The notes beneath the pieces are model-generated. The model saw only the letters and a program-made list of their open reading frames with translations, was not told the origin of the DNA and did no database searches. The position numbers and the translations under genes are program-made. This document shows, one piece after another, positions 27,354 through 38,073 of a stretch of DNA of 64,000 bases; within the stretch, counting starts at the first letter, position 1; every line of letters starts with the position of its first letter. This DNA comes from Rhodobacteraceae bacterium KLH11 (lineage in GTDB: Bacteria; Pseudomonadota; Alphaproteobacteria; Rhodobacterales; Rhodobacteraceae). The DNA lies in contig DS999531.1 in NCBI GenBank assembly GCA_000158135.1, positions 712,132-776,131 of the forward strand, written 5' to 3'.

Positions 27354-27830
27354 TCAATCTTCGTCCAGATCAATCACCCGCAGGATCGCAACCAGAACGA
27401 TGCCATAGAGAACATGGCCGATCAGCGCCACCCAGGTGATCCCGGTGAAATTCAGGAATGGTGGCAGGCCTGCAAACGTGGTGACACCACCGATTGCAAA
27501 CACCCACAGCCCGGCCCCGTAGATCGCCGAGGCGACAAAGAGATACGCGTTCCCCAGAACACGCACCCAGATAGGTTTGAACACATAGGCCCAGCCCATC
27601 GGGTACCCGATCAGACCGACGATGTAGAAATGGACAAAAAAGCCCAGAAACGCATTGCTTGGCAATCCGAGACGGGACAGCAGGCTTTGCGCCAGCCCTT
27701 CGGGCGACAGATTGGCCCAGCCAATCGACGGGCTGATGACCTGACCCCAGAAATCAAACGCGATGGTCGCAAAGAACCCCGCGACGAACATAAGCCCGAT
27801 ATAGGGTACACTCAGTTTACGCTTTTCCAT
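27354..27830 (-). CDS. Multi-pass membrane protein of unknown function
   Basis: 158 residues with about four membrane helices. Polar residues inside or next to helices include ATIAFDFWGQV, FFVHFYIVG and LIGHVLYG, so His and Asp lie in the membrane region, as in several small inner-membrane families, but I cannot name one. It converges with the multicopper oxidase and is 151 bp from rnc. The pair interrupts an otherwise conserved gene row, so the two may have arrived together. Confidence 0.68.
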   Translation of the reverse strand: MEKRKLSVPYIGLMFVAGFFATIAFDFWGQVISPSIGWANLSPEGLAQSLLSRLGLPSNAFLGFFVHFYIVGLIGYPMGWAYVFKPIWVRVLGNAYLFVASAIYGAGLWVFAIGGVTTFAGLPPFLNFTGITWVALIGHVLYGIVLVAILRVIDLDED

Positions 27831-27981
27831 TGAACTGCTCTCACTCTTTCAAACTGTGAACTCTGGCCGGGCGTAGAGGTGCCGGGTCAAAGGATGTGTG
27901 GCGAACATAAAACCGCAGCCGGTTTTCGCGAGGCTTATCAATGAAGTGTGACTTTTTTTACAATGCTGGGCAGGAATTGCC

Positions 27982-28659
27982 TCAGGTCAGGCGCGCAAGC
28001 AGAGCCTTGGCGGCGGCCTGTTCGGCCTGACGTTTCGATCCGGCGGTGGCCTGTGCTTCGGTGCCGTCCTGCAGACGAGCAGCGATGGTGAAGACAGGGG
28101 CATGGTCGGGGCCGGTGCGTTTGACCTCGACATAGGCGGGGGGTTTCTGACCGCGCGCCTGCGCCCATTCCTGCAGCGATGTTTTGGCGTCCCGCGCGTC
28201 GGCCTCGACCATGTGGATACGATCCCCCCAGAGGGCGAGGATCACATCACGCGCGGCCTCGAACCCGGCGTCGCGGTAGATGGCGGCGATGACCGCCTCC
28301 ATCGCGTCGCCCAGCAGGGCCTGTTTGCGGCGACCACCGGACAGCATCTCGGAGCGGCCCAGCTTCAGCACCGCACCCAGATCGATCTGACGGGCCACAT
28401 CGGCGCAGGCCTCTTTGCGCACCAGCGCGTTGAAACGGGGGGCGAGCTGCCCTTCAGAGGCTTTTTTGTCGGCCTCAAGCAGCGCGGTGGCCATGACGAG
28501 GCCCAACACGCGGTCGCCCAGAAACTCCAACCGCTGATTGTCGGGCCGTGTGGACGAGGAAACGGACCCGTGGGTCAAGGACCGCACCAGCAGTTCGGGG
28601 TCAGAGAATTCATATCCCAACCGCTGCTGAAACGCCTTTATCTCAGCCGATAGCTTCAA
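27982..28659 (-). CDS. rnc: Ribonuclease III
   Basis: Cuts double-stranded RNA, including rRNA precursors. 225 residues: the catalytic signature [15 protein letters not shown] (about 40-54) holds the acidic residues, a second acidic site lies in [16 protein letters not shown] (about 116-131), and the C-terminal dsRNA-binding domain ends [16 protein letters not shown]. Its start overlaps the lepB stop by four bases, showing translational coupling. Confidence 0.96.
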   Translation of the reverse strand: MKLSAEIKAFQQRLGYEFSDPELLVRSLTHGSVSSSTRPDNQRLEFLGDRVLGLVMATALLEADKKASEGQLAPRFNALVRKEACADVARQIDLGAVLKLGRSEMLSGGRRKQALLGDAMEAVIAAIYRDAGFEAARDVILALWGDRIHMVEADARDAKTSLQEWAQARGQKPPAYVEVKRTGPDHAPVFTIAARLQDGTEAQATAGSKRQAEQAAAKALLARLT

Positions 28660-29495
28660 TTGACCGCCTTGAAGAAACGATCACCGCGCCATGTCCAGAA
28701 AAACAGCATAGACCGGCCTGCAGATGAGAACATGATCCGGTCGGCCCGGCCGATCAGGTTTTCGTAAGGCACAAAGCCCACGCCGCCAGCAGATTGCGGC
28801 AGGCGGCTATCGGCCGAGTTGTCGCGGTTGTCGCCCATAAAGAAATAGTGGCCTTCGGGCACGGTGTAGATACCGGTGTTGTCGGACCCCTGATTGCCGA
28901 TATTCAGCACGTCATACGACACGCCATTGGGCAGGGTTTCAATCAGGCGGGATTTTTCGCATATGCCGCCAAAGCCAACAGGGCCGTTTTCGCAGCGCGG
29001 GCGCAGGCCTTGCGGGCCCTGCGGTTCGGCAATTTCGGTGAAGACGCCATCAGGCTGTTGCGGCACGGGCGTGCCATTCAGAATGATCTGGCCCTGTCGG
29101 AGCTGGATGCGGTCGCCCGGCAGGCCGATCAGGCGCTTGATATAATCACGCCCGGTGACCGGATGGCGAAAGACGATGACATCGCCCCGTTCGGGATCCC
29201 CACCCAGCAGGCGGGTGTTGCCATCGCCTTGCATCCAGCCGCAGATATCCTCGGCATCGATATTCAGGCCGACGCTGGGGATGATCAGGCTGGGGCAGGA
29301 CGCGTAAGAATAGCCATAGGCCATCTTGTTAACGAACAGGAAGTCCCCGATCAGCAGGGTTTGCTTCATTGAACCGGAAGGAATCCAGAACGGCTGAAAG
29401 AACAGGGTGCGGAAAATGCCTGCGATCAGCAGGGCATAGACGATGGTCTTGATCGTCTCCCAAATGGCGTTTCCGGATTTGGCTTCCTCGGCCAT
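28656..29495 (-). CDS. lepB: Signal peptidase I
   Basis: Removes leaders from exported proteins. 279 residues with one N-terminal membrane helix (about 11-31). The catalytic Ser is in [16 protein letters not shown] (about 36-51) and the general-base Lys in [13 protein letters not shown]; box [10 protein letters not shown] and box [12 protein letters not shown] are also present. It lies 59 bp after acpS in the same operon. Confidence 0.96.
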   Translation of the reverse strand: MAEEAKSGNAIWETIKTIVYALLIAGIFRTLFFQPFWIPSGSMKQTLLIGDFLFVNKMAYGYSYASCPSLIIPSVGLNIDAEDICGWMQGDGNTRLLGGDPERGDVIVFRHPVTGRDYIKRLIGLPGDRIQLRQGQIILNGTPVPQQPDGVFTEIAEPQGPQGLRPRCENGPVGFGGICEKSRLIETLPNGVSYDVLNIGNQGSDNTGIYTVPEGHYFFMGDNRDNSADSRLPQSAGGVGFVPYENLIGRADRIMFSSAGRSMLFFWTWRGDRFFKAVN

Positions 29496-29554
29496 ACTGC
29501 TCTCTCCAGTCTCTGCGTGGTTGAGGTGCTACATGCGGGTCAGGTCGGGGCAAG

Positions 29555-29974
29555 TCAAGGCTGTGCGGGCGCTTCGTGAAGCGGGCGGGCCTCGATCACC
29601 ACAAAGGCCTGCGCCCAGGGGTGATCGTCGGTCAGGGTGACGTGGATGATGGCCTCGTGGCCCGCAGGCGTCATTTCGCGCAGACGTTCGGCTGCCCAGC
29701 CAGTGACATGCATGACAGGCTGGCCTGTCGGCAAGTTGGTCACCGCCATGTCCTTCCACGCGATACCCATGCGCAGACCCGTGCCCAGCGCCTTGGAACA
29801 GGCCTCTTTCGCGGCCCAGCGCTTGGCATAGGTGCCAGCGATGTCGTGGCGGCGTTCAGCCTTGCGCTGTTCGATCTCGGTAAACACACGGTTGCGAAAC
29901 CGGTCGCCGAACCGGTCGAGCGTGCCTTGAATGCGGTCGATATTGGCGAGGTCTGTGCCGATGCCGAGGATCAT
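29555..29974 (-). CDS. acpS: Holo-[acyl-carrier-protein] synthase
   Basis: Adds 4'-phosphopantetheine from CoA to acyl carrier protein. The start at 29974 ([15 protein letters not shown]) gives 139 residues; the longer frame overlaps the previous gene without support. Magnesium-binding Asp is in GTDLANI and the second acidic residue in [15 protein letters not shown], the variant of the FAAKEA motif. It begins one base after the stop of the upstream oxidoreductase. Confidence 0.93.
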   Translation of the reverse strand: MILGIGTDLANIDRIQGTLDRFGDRFRNRVFTEIEQRKAERRHDIAGTYAKRWAAKEACSKALGTGLRMGIAWKDMAVTNLPTGQPVMHVTGWAAERLREMTPAGHEAIIHVTLTDDHPWAQAFVVIEARPLHEAPAQP

Positions 29975-29975
29975 G

Positions 29976-30953
29976 TCAGACCTCCAGCACGACTGTGCCG
30001 AGCTTCTGTCCAACCTCGACCATCTGGTGGGCAGTTGCAGCACCGGTCAGCCCTCCGGCTGGAACAACGGCATGAGACAGCGCACCCTGTTCCAGCCACT
30101 GGCCCAGTTGCGCCTCGCCACGCCGACGGGCGGCGGCGTCGAGCTGGTAAACGATCAGCATATGCAGGCGCACGTTCTTGAACATGAAACCGTAGAAATC
30201 CAGTTCGGGCTTCATTCGTGAGGCCGAGGCATAGCTGGCGATCGTCCCGCCGGGGCGGATCAGCGACAGGGAGGTGGCTTGGTTGGCGGCGAAATCGACC
30301 TCAATGATGCGGTCAACGCCTGCGCCATTGGTCAGGTCCATCACCGCCTCGGCTACATCCTGCGTGCGGTAGTTGATCCATTCAGCCGCGCCGGAATGGG
30401 CCGCTTTTTCATCAGAGCTGACCGTTGTGATCACCCGTGCGCCGCCCAGAGCGGCCATCTGGCAGGCATAGCGCCCGACCGTGCCCGCGCCGCCGGTCAC
30501 AAGAACGGTCTGGTCGGTGATCGGGCCATCGCGATAGAGCGCGTACCACGCGGTCAGGGCGGGAATCCCGAAACAGGCACCCTCGGCAAAGCTGGTGGTG
30601 TCGGGAAGGCTCACGGCCTGATCGGAGGGGAGCGCGATATATTCGGCCCCGGTGCCAAAGGCACGTTGCCATTGGCCATTCCATATCCACACACGTTCGC
30701 CGATACGGGCCGGGTCGACACCTGCCCCAACGGCCTCGATCACGCCTGCCCCGTCCGAATGGGGGATGACCACCGGATATTGCATCACCGCACCCGGGCG
30801 GGCACCGCTGCGCAGTTTGACGTCAGACGGGTTGATGCCGCTGGCATGGACACGGACCAACACCTCACCCGGAGCAGGGTCAGGCGTGGGCATGTCGATC
30901 AGTTCAAGAACCTCGGACGCGGCACCGAAGCTGCGGTATGTGATGGCCTTCAT
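29976..30953 (-). CDS. Medium-chain dehydrogenase/reductase, quinone-oxidoreductase type
   Basis: 325 residues from ATG 30953 ([16 protein letters not shown]), overlapping the LysE gene stop by four bases. Seen: [15 protein letters not shown], a NADPH motif [16 protein letters not shown] (about 151-166), and no structural or catalytic zinc Cys cluster, so it belongs to the zinc-free QOR branch. Substrate unknown. It sits inside the pdxJ-acpS row, where relatives often have no such gene, so it may be an operon addition. Confidence 0.87.
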   Translation of the reverse strand: MKAITYRSFGAASEVLELIDMPTPDPAPGEVLVRVHASGINPSDVKLRSGARPGAVMQYPVVIPHSDGAGVIEAVGAGVDPARIGERVWIWNGQWQRAFGTGAEYIALPSDQAVSLPDTTSFAEGACFGIPALTAWYALYRDGPITDQTVLVTGGAGTVGRYACQMAALGGARVITTVSSDEKAAHSGAAEWINYRTQDVAEAVMDLTNGAGVDRIIEVDFAANQATSLSLIRPGGTIASYASASRMKPELDFYGFMFKNVRLHMLIVYQLDAAARRRGEAQLGQWLEQGALSHAVVPAGGLTGAATAHQMVEVGQKLGTVVLEV

Positions 30954-31573
30954 GACAACCTCACCGTCAGGATCTTGTAGCTCGCCACCCCGAAGAACCC
31001 GGCAAAGGCAAAATCGAACCAACGGCGGGCGCGACGATAGGCGTTGACCATCCGTATGGAAGAGAACAGGAAAGCATAGCCGATGAAAATCAGCAGCGAG
31101 CCCGCGTAGAGCATCGCGAAATAACCCAGCAGCGTCGCAAGACTGGCGTCGTTTGGTGCGACGATGGCGTAGATTGAGCCCCAGCTGAGGATTGCCTTGG
31201 GGTTGGTCAGGTGGATGGCAGCGCCTTTGGCAAAGATGCTGCCCGGCGAGCCGGTGACCGGATTACCCAGCGCGACCTCATCTGACGAGAGGGCACGGCG
31301 CAGAGCTTTGAGGGCCAGCCAGCCCAGATAGGCGACACCGACATAGCGGATCACTTCGAACACCCAGACATTGGCCAGCATGATCGCTGATAACCCCAAA
31401 GCAGCAGCGATGCCCCATGCGGCAGAGCCCGCGCAGATGCCCAGTGCAAAGGTCAGCCCAGCGGTGCGGCCCTCGTTCATGGCGGTTCCGGCAATACCCA
31501 TCGTGGCGGGGCCCGGCGAGCCCCCAGCCATCAGCCACGCGATCCAGATTGCCACGAAGCCGGGCGTGATCAT
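30950..31573 (-). CDS. LysE family translocator
   Basis: 207 residues, about six membrane helices. The N-terminus [30 protein letters not shown] carries the conserved SPGP turn of the LysE/RhtB amino-acid exporters, and [18 protein letters not shown] the second signature. Members export amino acids or homoserine lactones; substrate here is unknown. It overlaps both neighbours by four bases, so it is in the operon. Confidence 0.88.
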   Translation of the reverse strand: MITPGFVAIWIAWLMAGGSPGPATMGIAGTAMNEGRTAGLTFALGICAGSAAWGIAAALGLSAIMLANVWVFEVIRYVGVAYLGWLALKALRRALSSDEVALGNPVTGSPGSIFAKGAAIHLTNPKAILSWGSIYAIVAPNDASLATLLGYFAMLYAGSLLIFIGYAFLFSSIRMVNAYRRARRWFDFAFAGFFGVASYKILTVRLS

Positions 31574-32316
31574 CCCCGCGCCTCGTCCATCAGGCGGCGC
31601 ATTTCGTGGACCGCCGGGGTGAGGCCGCGAAAGATGGCCTCGCCGATCAGGAAATGGCCGATGTTCAACTCGCGCACCTCGGGGAAGGCCGCCACAGGCT
31701 GCACGGTGTCGTAGGTCAGGCCGTGGCCGGCATGGACCTCAAGACCCAGCGAATGGGCATAGGCAGACATCTTGCGCAGCGCCTCCAGCTCGCGCGCGGC
31801 GGCGTCCAGTTTGCCCTCGGCGTGGAAATCGCAATAGGCCCCGGTGTGCAGCTCGATCACTTCTGCGCCGATACGGTGGGCGGCGTCGATCTGGCGCTGG
31901 TCGGCGGCGATGAAGATGGACACGCGGCAGCCCACATCGCGCAGCGGCGCAATGAAATGGGCCAATTTGTTTTCCTCGCGCGCGACTTCGAGCCCGCCTT
32001 CGGTGGTGCGTTCCTCGCGCTTTTCAGGCACGATGCAGACGGCGTGCGGTTTGTGGCGCAGGGCGATTTTCTGCATCTCGTCTGTCGCGGCCATCTCGAA
32101 GTTCAGGGGCACGGTCAGCGCCTCCATCAGCCCGTCGATATCGGCATCAAGGATATGGCGGCGGTCTTCGCGCAGATGGGCGGTGATGCCATCGGCCCCG
32201 GCCTCTTCCGCCAGTTTTGCAGCGCGGATGGGGTCAGGATATGCCCCGCCGCGTGCATTGCGGATGGTGGCCACATGGTCAATGTTCACGCCCAGACGCA
32301 ATTGAGTGTCAGACAT
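31570..32316 (-). CDS. pdxJ: Pyridoxine 5'-phosphate synthase
   Basis: Last ring-closing step of vitamin B6 synthesis, condensing 1-deoxyxylulose 5-phosphate with aminoacetone phosphate. 248 residues: [22 protein letters not shown] near the N-terminus, [14 protein letters not shown] (about 39-52) and [12 protein letters not shown] hold active-site residues, and [15 protein letters not shown] the phosphate-binding turn. Starts eight bases inside the upstream DUF2062 gene. Confidence 0.96.
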   Translation of the reverse strand: MSDTQLRLGVNIDHVATIRNARGGAYPDPIRAAKLAEEAGADGITAHLREDRRHILDADIDGLMEALTVPLNFEMAATDEMQKIALRHKPHAVCIVPEKREERTTEGGLEVAREENKLAHFIAPLRDVGCRVSIFIAADQRQIDAAHRIGAEVIELHTGAYCDFHAEGKLDAAARELEALRKMSAYAHSLGLEVHAGHGLTYDTVQPVAAFPEVRELNIGHFLIGEAIFRGLTPAVHEMRRLMDEARG

Positions 32317-33007
32317 CTTTCGAATCCTTCCTGGTCCCTGGGGGTGAGCCTAGAGGGTTTGACGCGGGAACGGCAGCCTCTGCCTGCGCCAAACGCTTGA
32401 TTTGTTCAAATTTTGCTTTGATCTTGGCGCGGCGGCGCTGCTGATAGGTACGGATCAGCGGCAGGCTGAGATAGGTACAGACCACGCCTGCCACGAGGCC
32501 CGGAATCACACCGCCGATCATGTAGGGGAAGAACACATCATCATAGAAGCGGCTGAGCCCGTGCCAGTCGGCCTCACGGTCAGTGAACAGGGCAATGCAA
32601 TTGTCTTTGAGATCCCCCATCGCATCGGCAAACTTGCCCATCAGCCCGTCGGTGTCATCCTTGCGGAACTTGGTGCCCAGCAGGAAATGCCCGGTTTGCA
32701 GGCTGACAACGCCGATAGGCACATAAGTGAGCGGGTTGCCGAAGAACGTGCCGCTGAGAGAGGCCAGTATATTGCCGTTGAGCAGCCGGGCGAGCACAGC
32801 CGCGACCAGAAAATGCAGACCATAAAAGGGGGTGAACGCAGCAAACACCCCGACCCCGATACCGCGCGCGATACGTTCGGGGCTGTCAGGCAGCCGGCGC
32901 ACCCGGTGTTTGACATAGTGAAAGGCGCGGGTCCAGCCGCCGCGCGGATACACAAGCTCGGACGCGATCTGAACGGGCGAGCGGCGATCTCGGCGCTTGA
33001 AAACCAC
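32309..33007 (-). CDS. DUF2062 domain membrane protein
   Basis: 232 residues. The DUF2062 core [33 protein letters not shown] (about 45-77) is followed by [21 protein letters not shown], with three to four membrane helices; the C-terminus is basic, with [19 protein letters not shown]. The family is widespread but has no settled role. It starts 17 bp after the spoT stop and is in the same operon. Confidence 0.87.
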   Translation of the reverse strand: MVFKRRDRRSPVQIASELVYPRGGWTRAFHYVKHRVRRLPDSPERIARGIGVGVFAAFTPFYGLHFLVAAVLARLLNGNILASLSGTFFGNPLTYVPIGVVSLQTGHFLLGTKFRKDDTDGLMGKFADAMGDLKDNCIALFTDREADWHGLSRFYDDVFFPYMIGGVIPGLVAGVVCTYLSLPLIRTYQQRRRAKIKAKFEQIKRLAQAEAAVPASNPLGSPPGTRKDSKDV

Positions 33008-33023
33008 TCGTGATCACCCCTTC

Positions 33024-35156
33024 TCAGCCAGCCGCGACGGCGGGTTTCGCGCTTTCCCGGTACCGTTCGACCGCGGCAACATCGCTTTCGGCCTCAAGCA
33101 TCAGCATCAGCGAATGCAGTTGTTCGAGGTCGCGCAGTTCGACATTGATCATCAGACGGTAAAAATCCGGTTTGCGGTCGACAAATTCGAGGTTCGAGAT
33201 ATTGGCCTTTTTCTCGCCGATCAATGTGCAAATACGCCCCAGCACCCCGGCATCATTGCCGATGGTCATATCCAGCGTCGCGCCATAGGCGGCAGGGTGT
33301 GTGCCCGAATGCCAGTGCAGATCGACCCAGCGCTCGGGTTCATTTTCGAACTCGGACAGGCGGTCGCAATCGATGGCGTGGACCACAACGCCCTTGCCGC
33401 GATAGGTGATGCCGACGATGCGCTCGCCCGGCAGCGGCTGGCAACAGGGGGCGCGGTCAAACTTCTGGCCCGGCTCAAGCCCGATCACCGCGCGGCGGGG
33501 GGAAATCGCATCCCCTTCGTCCTTGGTAAGCTCGGGGTAGACCGCCTCGACCACCTCATGGGCGGTGAGTTCGGCGCTGCCCAGACGGGCCAGCAATTCG
33601 TCACGATCCTTCAGACGCAGGTGTTTGGCTGCTGTATCAAGCGCCTTGTCGGTGGCCTTGCGGCCCAGATTTTCGAACCCGGCGCGGGCCAGTTCCTTGC
33701 CCAGCTTGATAAAGCGTTCGCGGTCCACCTCGCGCAAAGCGCGGCGGATGGCGGTGCGGGCCTTGCCGGTCACTGCAATCTCAAGCCAGGTAACCTGCGG
33801 CGTCTGGCCATCGGCGGTGATGATATCCACCGATTGCCCGTTTTTGAGCCGCGTCCACAGCGGCACGCGGATCGTATCGACCTTGGCCCCGACGCAGGCA
33901 TGGCCGATGCGGGTGTGGATGGCATAGGCAAAATCTATTGGCGTCGCCCCGCGCGGCAGTTTCACCACGTCGCCCTTGGGCGTGAAGCAGAACACCTGAT
34001 CGGAATACATTTCCAGCTTGACGGCTTCGAGGAAATCTTCGTGATCATCCTCGCTGTCAAACTGTTCGGTGAGGTTGGCGATCCACTTGGCCGGATCAAC
34101 GGCAAAGGGGTTTTCCGAGCGCACGCCATCGCGATAGGACCAATGCGCCGCCACGCCGGTTTCGGCCACGTCATGCATCTGACGGGTGCGGATCTGAACC
34201 TCGACCCGCTTGCCGTCGCGCCCCGACACGGTGGTGTGGATCGAGCGATAGCCGTTCGATTTCGGCTGGCTGATATAATCCTTGAACCGCCCCGGCACCG
34301 CGCGCCAGCGCTGGTGGATCGCGCCGAGGGTGCGATAGCAATCTTCCTCAGACCGGGTAATGATGCGGAAGCCATAAATGTCAGAGAGGCGCGAGAAGCC
34401 CTGATCTTTCTCCTGCATCTTGCGCCAGATCGAATAGGGTTTCTTGGCGCGGCCAAAGACCTCGGCCTCGATGCCCGCCTTTTCCAGCTCGTGCCGCATG
34501 TCGCCGGTGATGCGATGGATCACGTCGCCGGTTTCGCGCTGCAGGGTGATGAAGCGGCGGATGATCGACTGACGGCCTTCGGGGTTCAGCACACGGAAAG
34601 CGAGGTCTTCCAACTCCTCGCGCATCCACTGCATCCCCATCCGGCCTGCAAGCGGCGCGTAGATATCCATCGTCTCGCGCGCCTTTTGCACCTGTTTGTC
34701 AGGGCGCATGGCCTTGATCGTGCGCATGTTGTGCAGCCGGTCGGCCAGCTTGACCAGAATGACCCGCAAGTCCTTGGACATGGCCATGAACAGTTTGCGA
34801 AAATTCTCGGCCTGTTTGGTTTCGCGGCTGGACAGCTGCAGGTTGGTCAGCTTGGTGACGCCATCGACCAGCTTGGCGACCTCATCGCCGAACAGCTCGG
34901 CCACTTTGCCATAGCTGGCCTTGGTGTCCTCGATCGTGTCATGCAACAGGGCCGTGATAATGGTCGCATCATCCAGACGCTGTTCGGTCAGGATGGCGGC
35001 AACGGCGACGGGATGCGAAAAATACGGCTCACCAGAATGGCGGAACTGCCCGTCATGCATCTGCTGGCCGAATTCATAGGCCCGCTTGATGCGTTCGGCG
35101 TTTGTCTTGGGATTGTAATTGCGGACCAGCGCAATCAGGTCTTCAGCTGAAATCAT
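33024..35156 (-). CDS. spoT: Bifunctional (p)ppGpp synthetase/hydrolase (RSH)
   Basis: Makes and degrades the alarmone (p)ppGpp. 710 residues in the order HD hydrolase (HPVAVA near 48, the HD pair in ALLHDTIED near 71), nucleotidyl synthetase (about 225-340, with SIHTTVSGRDGKRVEVQIRT), TGS domain (about 380-445, FTPKGDVVKLPRGATPIDFAY) and C-terminal ACT domain (about 630-705). Both active-site regions look intact. No second long RSH is in the window; alphaproteobacteria usually have one. Confidence 0.96.
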   Translation of the reverse strand: MISAEDLIALVRNYNPKTNAERIKRAYEFGQQMHDGQFRHSGEPYFSHPVAVAAILTEQRLDDATIITALLHDTIEDTKASYGKVAELFGDEVAKLVDGVTKLTNLQLSSRETKQAENFRKLFMAMSKDLRVILVKLADRLHNMRTIKAMRPDKQVQKARETMDIYAPLAGRMGMQWMREELEDLAFRVLNPEGRQSIIRRFITLQRETGDVIHRITGDMRHELEKAGIEAEVFGRAKKPYSIWRKMQEKDQGFSRLSDIYGFRIITRSEEDCYRTLGAIHQRWRAVPGRFKDYISQPKSNGYRSIHTTVSGRDGKRVEVQIRTRQMHDVAETGVAAHWSYRDGVRSENPFAVDPAKWIANLTEQFDSEDDHEDFLEAVKLEMYSDQVFCFTPKGDVVKLPRGATPIDFAYAIHTRIGHACVGAKVDTIRVPLWTRLKNGQSVDIITADGQTPQVTWLEIAVTGKARTAIRRALREVDRERFIKLGKELARAGFENLGRKATDKALDTAAKHLRLKDRDELLARLGSAELTAHEVVEAVYPELTKDEGDAISPRRAVIGLEPGQKFDRAPCCQPLPGERIVGITYRGKGVVVHAIDCDRLSEFENEPERWVDLHWHSGTHPAAYGATLDMTIGNDAGVLGRICTLIGEKKANISNLEFVDRKPDFYRLMINVELRDLEQLHSLMLMLEAESDVAAVERYRESAKPAVAAG

Positions 35157-35181
35157 CCGGTCCGCACCTTTGTCGCTGGGG

Positions 35182-35535
35182 TTACCCCTGGCCCTGCGCC
35201 TCCATCAAGGCACGCAGGAGTTTTTCTTCGGACATATCGTCATCCGCGGGCTTGTCGGATTCCGCACCCATCAGCAGCGCCATCTGATCTTCTTCGGGCT
35301 CATCAACCTCGATCTGGGTCTGGTTGGCTTCGATCAGGCGTTCGCGCAGGTCGTCAGCGCCCTGGGTTTCATCGGCGATCTCACGCAAGGAAACCACCGG
35401 GTTCTTGTCGTTGTCGCGGTCAACGGTGATCGACGCACCGGCAGAAATCTCGCGCGCCCGATGGGCGGCAAGCATCACCAGTTCGAACCGGTTCGGGACC
35501 TTGTCTACACAATCTTCAACCGTAACGCGGGCCAT
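35182..35535 (-). CDS. rpoZ: RNA polymerase omega subunit
   Basis: Small RNA polymerase subunit that helps fold beta-prime and, in proteobacteria, takes part in ppGpp binding. 117 residues; the N-terminus [30 protein letters not shown] is diagnostic. The acidic C-terminal half is longer than in E. coli (91 residues), as usual in alphaproteobacteria. It is 25 bp upstream of spoT, linking ppGpp synthesis with a ppGpp-binding subunit. Confidence 0.96.
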   Translation of the reverse strand: MARVTVEDCVDKVPNRFELVMLAAHRAREISAGASITVDRDNDKNPVVSLREIADETQGADDLRERLIEANQTQIEVDEPEEDQMALLMGAESDKPADDDMSEEKLLRALMEAQGQG

Positions 35536-35629
35536 GGGGCGCTCTCCGTAAATGAATCCGTGGTTGGAAGGGGTTTATCTAAGCGCGAATCCCTGCCTTG
35601 ACAAGCAGGAAATGCCGCAAATGCGAGGA

Positions 35630-36211
35630 TCACAGGGCCGTTATGGCGGCCACATCATCGGGTGGCAGGGCGGCAAGCAACTCGGCCACTGTGCGGCCCA
35701 GCACCGGATGGTGCCAATCGGGCGCGACATCCGCCACCGGAACCAGAACAAAGGCGCGGTCCTGCAGGCGGGGATGCGGCAGGATCAGCTGGTCAGGCGC
35801 TGATCTGGCCTGTTCTTCGGGTGGCAGGGTCAGCCAGTGTTGATATCCGGCCTGATCCGGCAGCACCTGATCCCCCCAGCAGACCAAATCCAGATCCAGC
35901 GTGCGCATTCCCCAACGCTGTTCGCGGGCGCGACCAAAATCATGTTCGATACGGTGCAACAACGCCAGAACCGCCTGCGGCACCATGTCCGTTTCGACCA
36001 GAACCGCAGCGTTGACATAATCCGGCCCTGCCCCTGCCGGAAAGCACGGGGTGGAAAAAAACCGGCTTGTGGCGCGAATCACCAAACCGGCTTCGGCCAT
36101 GGCTACCAGCGAGTGTTCAAGCGTCACCTTGGGGCCGTGACCTCTCAGACTGAGATTTGCGCCCAGTGCAATGACCAGTTTTGACAAGGATTTGACCACT
36201 TTTGACCCCAT
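35630..36211 (-). CDS. folK: 2-amino-4-hydroxy-6-hydroxymethyldihydropteridine pyrophosphokinase
   Basis: Transfers pyrophosphate from ATP to 6-hydroxymethyl-dihydropterin in folate synthesis. 193 residues. Seen: VIALGANLSLRG (about 13-24) at the N-terminus, RTLDLDLVCWGDQVL (about 101-115) with the magnesium Asp pair, and LILPHPRLQDRAFVLVPVADVAPDW. It ends 94 bp before rpoZ and diverges from the NYN gene. Other folate genes are not in the window. Confidence 0.94.
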   Translation of the reverse strand: MGSKVVKSLSKLVIALGANLSLRGHGPKVTLEHSLVAMAEAGLVIRATSRFFSTPCFPAGAGPDYVNAAVLVETDMVPQAVLALLHRIEHDFGRAREQRWGMRTLDLDLVCWGDQVLPDQAGYQHWLTLPPEEQARSAPDQLILPHPRLQDRAFVLVPVADVAPDWHHPVLGRTVAELLAALPPDDVAAITAL

Positions 36212-36337
36212 ATTCGAACCAGAGAATACTTGCGATATATGCTAAAAAGCCTATTTTAGAGGCACCATTGCACTGACCAATTTCTTTTTCACTCACGGAG
36301 CTCACGGTGCGGTGGCTTATACCGGAAGGACCATTTT

Positions 36338-36913
36338 ATGTTTTACAAGGACGAACGGCTAGCGCTGTTCATCGATGGCTCGAATCTTTATGCAGCCGCC
36401 AAAGCACTTGGGTTTGACATCGACTACAAGTTGCTGCGTCAGGAATTCATGCGCAGAGGCAAACTGCTTAGAGCTTTCTACTACACAGCGCTACTGGAAA
36501 ATGACGAGTATTCCCCGATACGACCGCTGGTGGACTGGCTGCATTACAACGGCTTCACCATGGTCACAAAGCCGGCCAAGGAATACACCGACAGCATGGG
36601 GCGTCGGAAAGTCAAAGGAAACATGGATATCGAACTGACCGTCGATGCCATGGAGCTGGCACCGCGCGTTGATCATATCGTGCTGTTTTCGGGCGATGGG
36701 GATTTCCGCCCGCTGATTGCCAGCCTGCAACGGCAGGGCGTGCGTGTTTCGGTGGTGTCGACCATCCGCAGCCAGCCCCCGATGATCTCGGACGAGCTGC
36801 GCCGTCAGGCCGACAATTTCATCGAGCTGGAGGATCTGCGCGATGTAATCGGCCGCCCCCCGCGCGAAATGCCGATTGAGCCGCGCAGCGTTGCGGCTGC
36901 TGGCGGGCAGTAA
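36338..36913 (+). CDS. NYN (LabA-like) domain protein, predicted ribonuclease
   Basis: 191 residues with a ribosome site GGAAGGA. The PIN-like NYN fold shows all acidic positions: FIDGSNL (about 10-16), GNMDIELTVDAM, and LFSGDGDFRPLI (about 114-125), as in LabA/DUF88 proteins and the limkain-type nucleases. Cleavage of RNA is inferred from the fold. The C-terminal tail is Pro/Arg-rich. It is divergent from folK (126 bp) and followed by a strong terminator. Confidence 0.88.
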   Translation: MFYKDERLALFIDGSNLYAAAKALGFDIDYKLLRQEFMRRGKLLRAFYYTALLENDEYSPIRPLVDWLHYNGFTMVTKPAKEYTDSMGRRKVKGNMDIELTVDAMELAPRVDHIVLFSGDGDFRPLIASLQRQGVRVSVVSTIRSQPPMISDELRRQADNFIELEDLRDVIGRPPREMPIEPRSVAAAGGQ

Positions 36914-36967
36914 CACCAAAAAACCCTCACCACTCACTCACCAATGGGGGTTTCATAAGAATATGCA

Positions 36968-37001
36968 CGGCCAGGGCCAGAAGCCCTGGCCGCGTTCTTT
37001 T
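36968..37001 (+). terminator. Intrinsic terminator after the NYN gene
   Basis: Ten-bp stem CGGCCAGGGC (36968-36977) and GCCCTGGCCG (36983-36992), loop CAGAA, then CGTTCTTTT. It lies 55 bp after the stop. Confidence 0.8.
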
Positions 37002-37122
37002 AAAGGGATAGGTGCTGAAAACATCCCTGTGCTAACAGCGATTCATGTCAGGGAAATGACGCGCTGCTGTCTGGACCATGGCAAGGAAAAGACTTACCTG
37101 TCTCTGGCAAGGAGACAGCCCA

Positions 37123-38073
37123 ATGACCAAGCCGCCCCTGACATTGTATCTGGCCGCCCCGCGCGGGTTCTGCGCCGGTGTGGATCGCGCCATCAAGATC
37201 GTGGAAATGGCGCTGCAGAAATGGGGCGCGCCGGTCTACGTGCGCCATGAGATTGTGCACAACAAATTCGTCGTCGACGGGTTGCGCGCCAAGGGAGCGG
37301 TATTTGTCGAAGAGCTGGATGAATGCCCCGACGACCGGCCCGTTATCTTCTCGGCCCATGGGGTGCCCAAATCGGTGCCCGCCACTGCCGCACAGCGCGA
37401 GATGATCTATGTTGATGCCACTTGCCCGCTGGTGTCCAAGGTCCATGTCGAGGCGCAGCGCCACTCAGACGCCGGGCTGCAGATGATCATGATCGGCCAC
37501 AAAGGCCACCCCGAAACCATCGGCACGATGGGGCAATTGCCCGATGGCGAGGTGCTGCTGGTCGAAACGGTTGAGGATGTGGCGCAGGTCGCTGTGCGCG
37601 ACGCTGAAAAGCTGGCCTTTGTCACCCAGACCACCCTTTCGGTGGATGACACCAAGGATATCATTGCCGCGTTGCAGGCCCGGTTCCCGGCCATCGTCGG
37701 GCCGCATAAGGAAGACATCTGCTATGCCACCACCAACCGGCAGGAAGCGGTGAAAGAGGTTGCGCCCAAATCCGATGCCTTGCTGGTGGTGGGCGCGCCG
37801 AACTCTTCCAACTCGCGCCGTCTGGTCGAGGTCGCCGCCCGGGCGGGGTGCGACTATGCGCAGCTGGTGCAGCGGGCCACCGATATCGACTGGCGCGCGC
37901 TGGAAGGGATATCGACAATTGCCATCACCGCCGGGGCCTCGGCCCCCGAAGTGCTGGTCAACGAAGTGATCGACGCGTTCCGTGATCATTATGACGTGAC
38001 GGTTGAACTGGTCGAAACCGCCATCGAAAACGTCGAGTTCAAAGTGCCCCGGGTCCTGCGGGAACCGGCATGA
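37123..38073 (+). CDS. ispH: 4-hydroxy-3-methylbut-2-enyl diphosphate reductase
   Basis: Last step of the MEP isoprenoid pathway, an iron-sulfur enzyme making IPP and DMAPP. The start at 37123 follows AAGGAGA; the earlier in-frame start at 37078 is not needed. 316 residues. The three cluster Cys are in [10 protein letters not shown] (about 14), DATCPLVSK (about 98) and [13 protein letters not shown], with FSAHGVPKS between. It overlaps the methyltransferase start by four bases. Confidence 0.97.
   Translation: MTKPPLTLYLAAPRGFCAGVDRAIKIVEMALQKWGAPVYVRHEIVHNKFVVDGLRAKGAVFVEELDECPDDRPVIFSAHGVPKSVPATAAQREMIYVDATCPLVSKVHVEAQRHSDAGLQMIMIGHKGHPETIGTMGQLPDGEVLLVETVEDVAQVAVRDAEKLAFVTQTTLSVDDTKDIIAALQARFPAIVGPHKEDICYATTNRQEAVKEVAPKSDALLVVGAPNSSNSRRLVEVAARAGCDYAQLVQRATDIDWRALEGISTIAITAGASAPEVLVNEVIDAFRDHYDVTVELVETAIENVEFKVPRVLREPA

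Noticed and set aside
32997..35150. 717-residue open frame antisense to spoT
   Set aside because: Fully opposite a gene with four recognisable domains.
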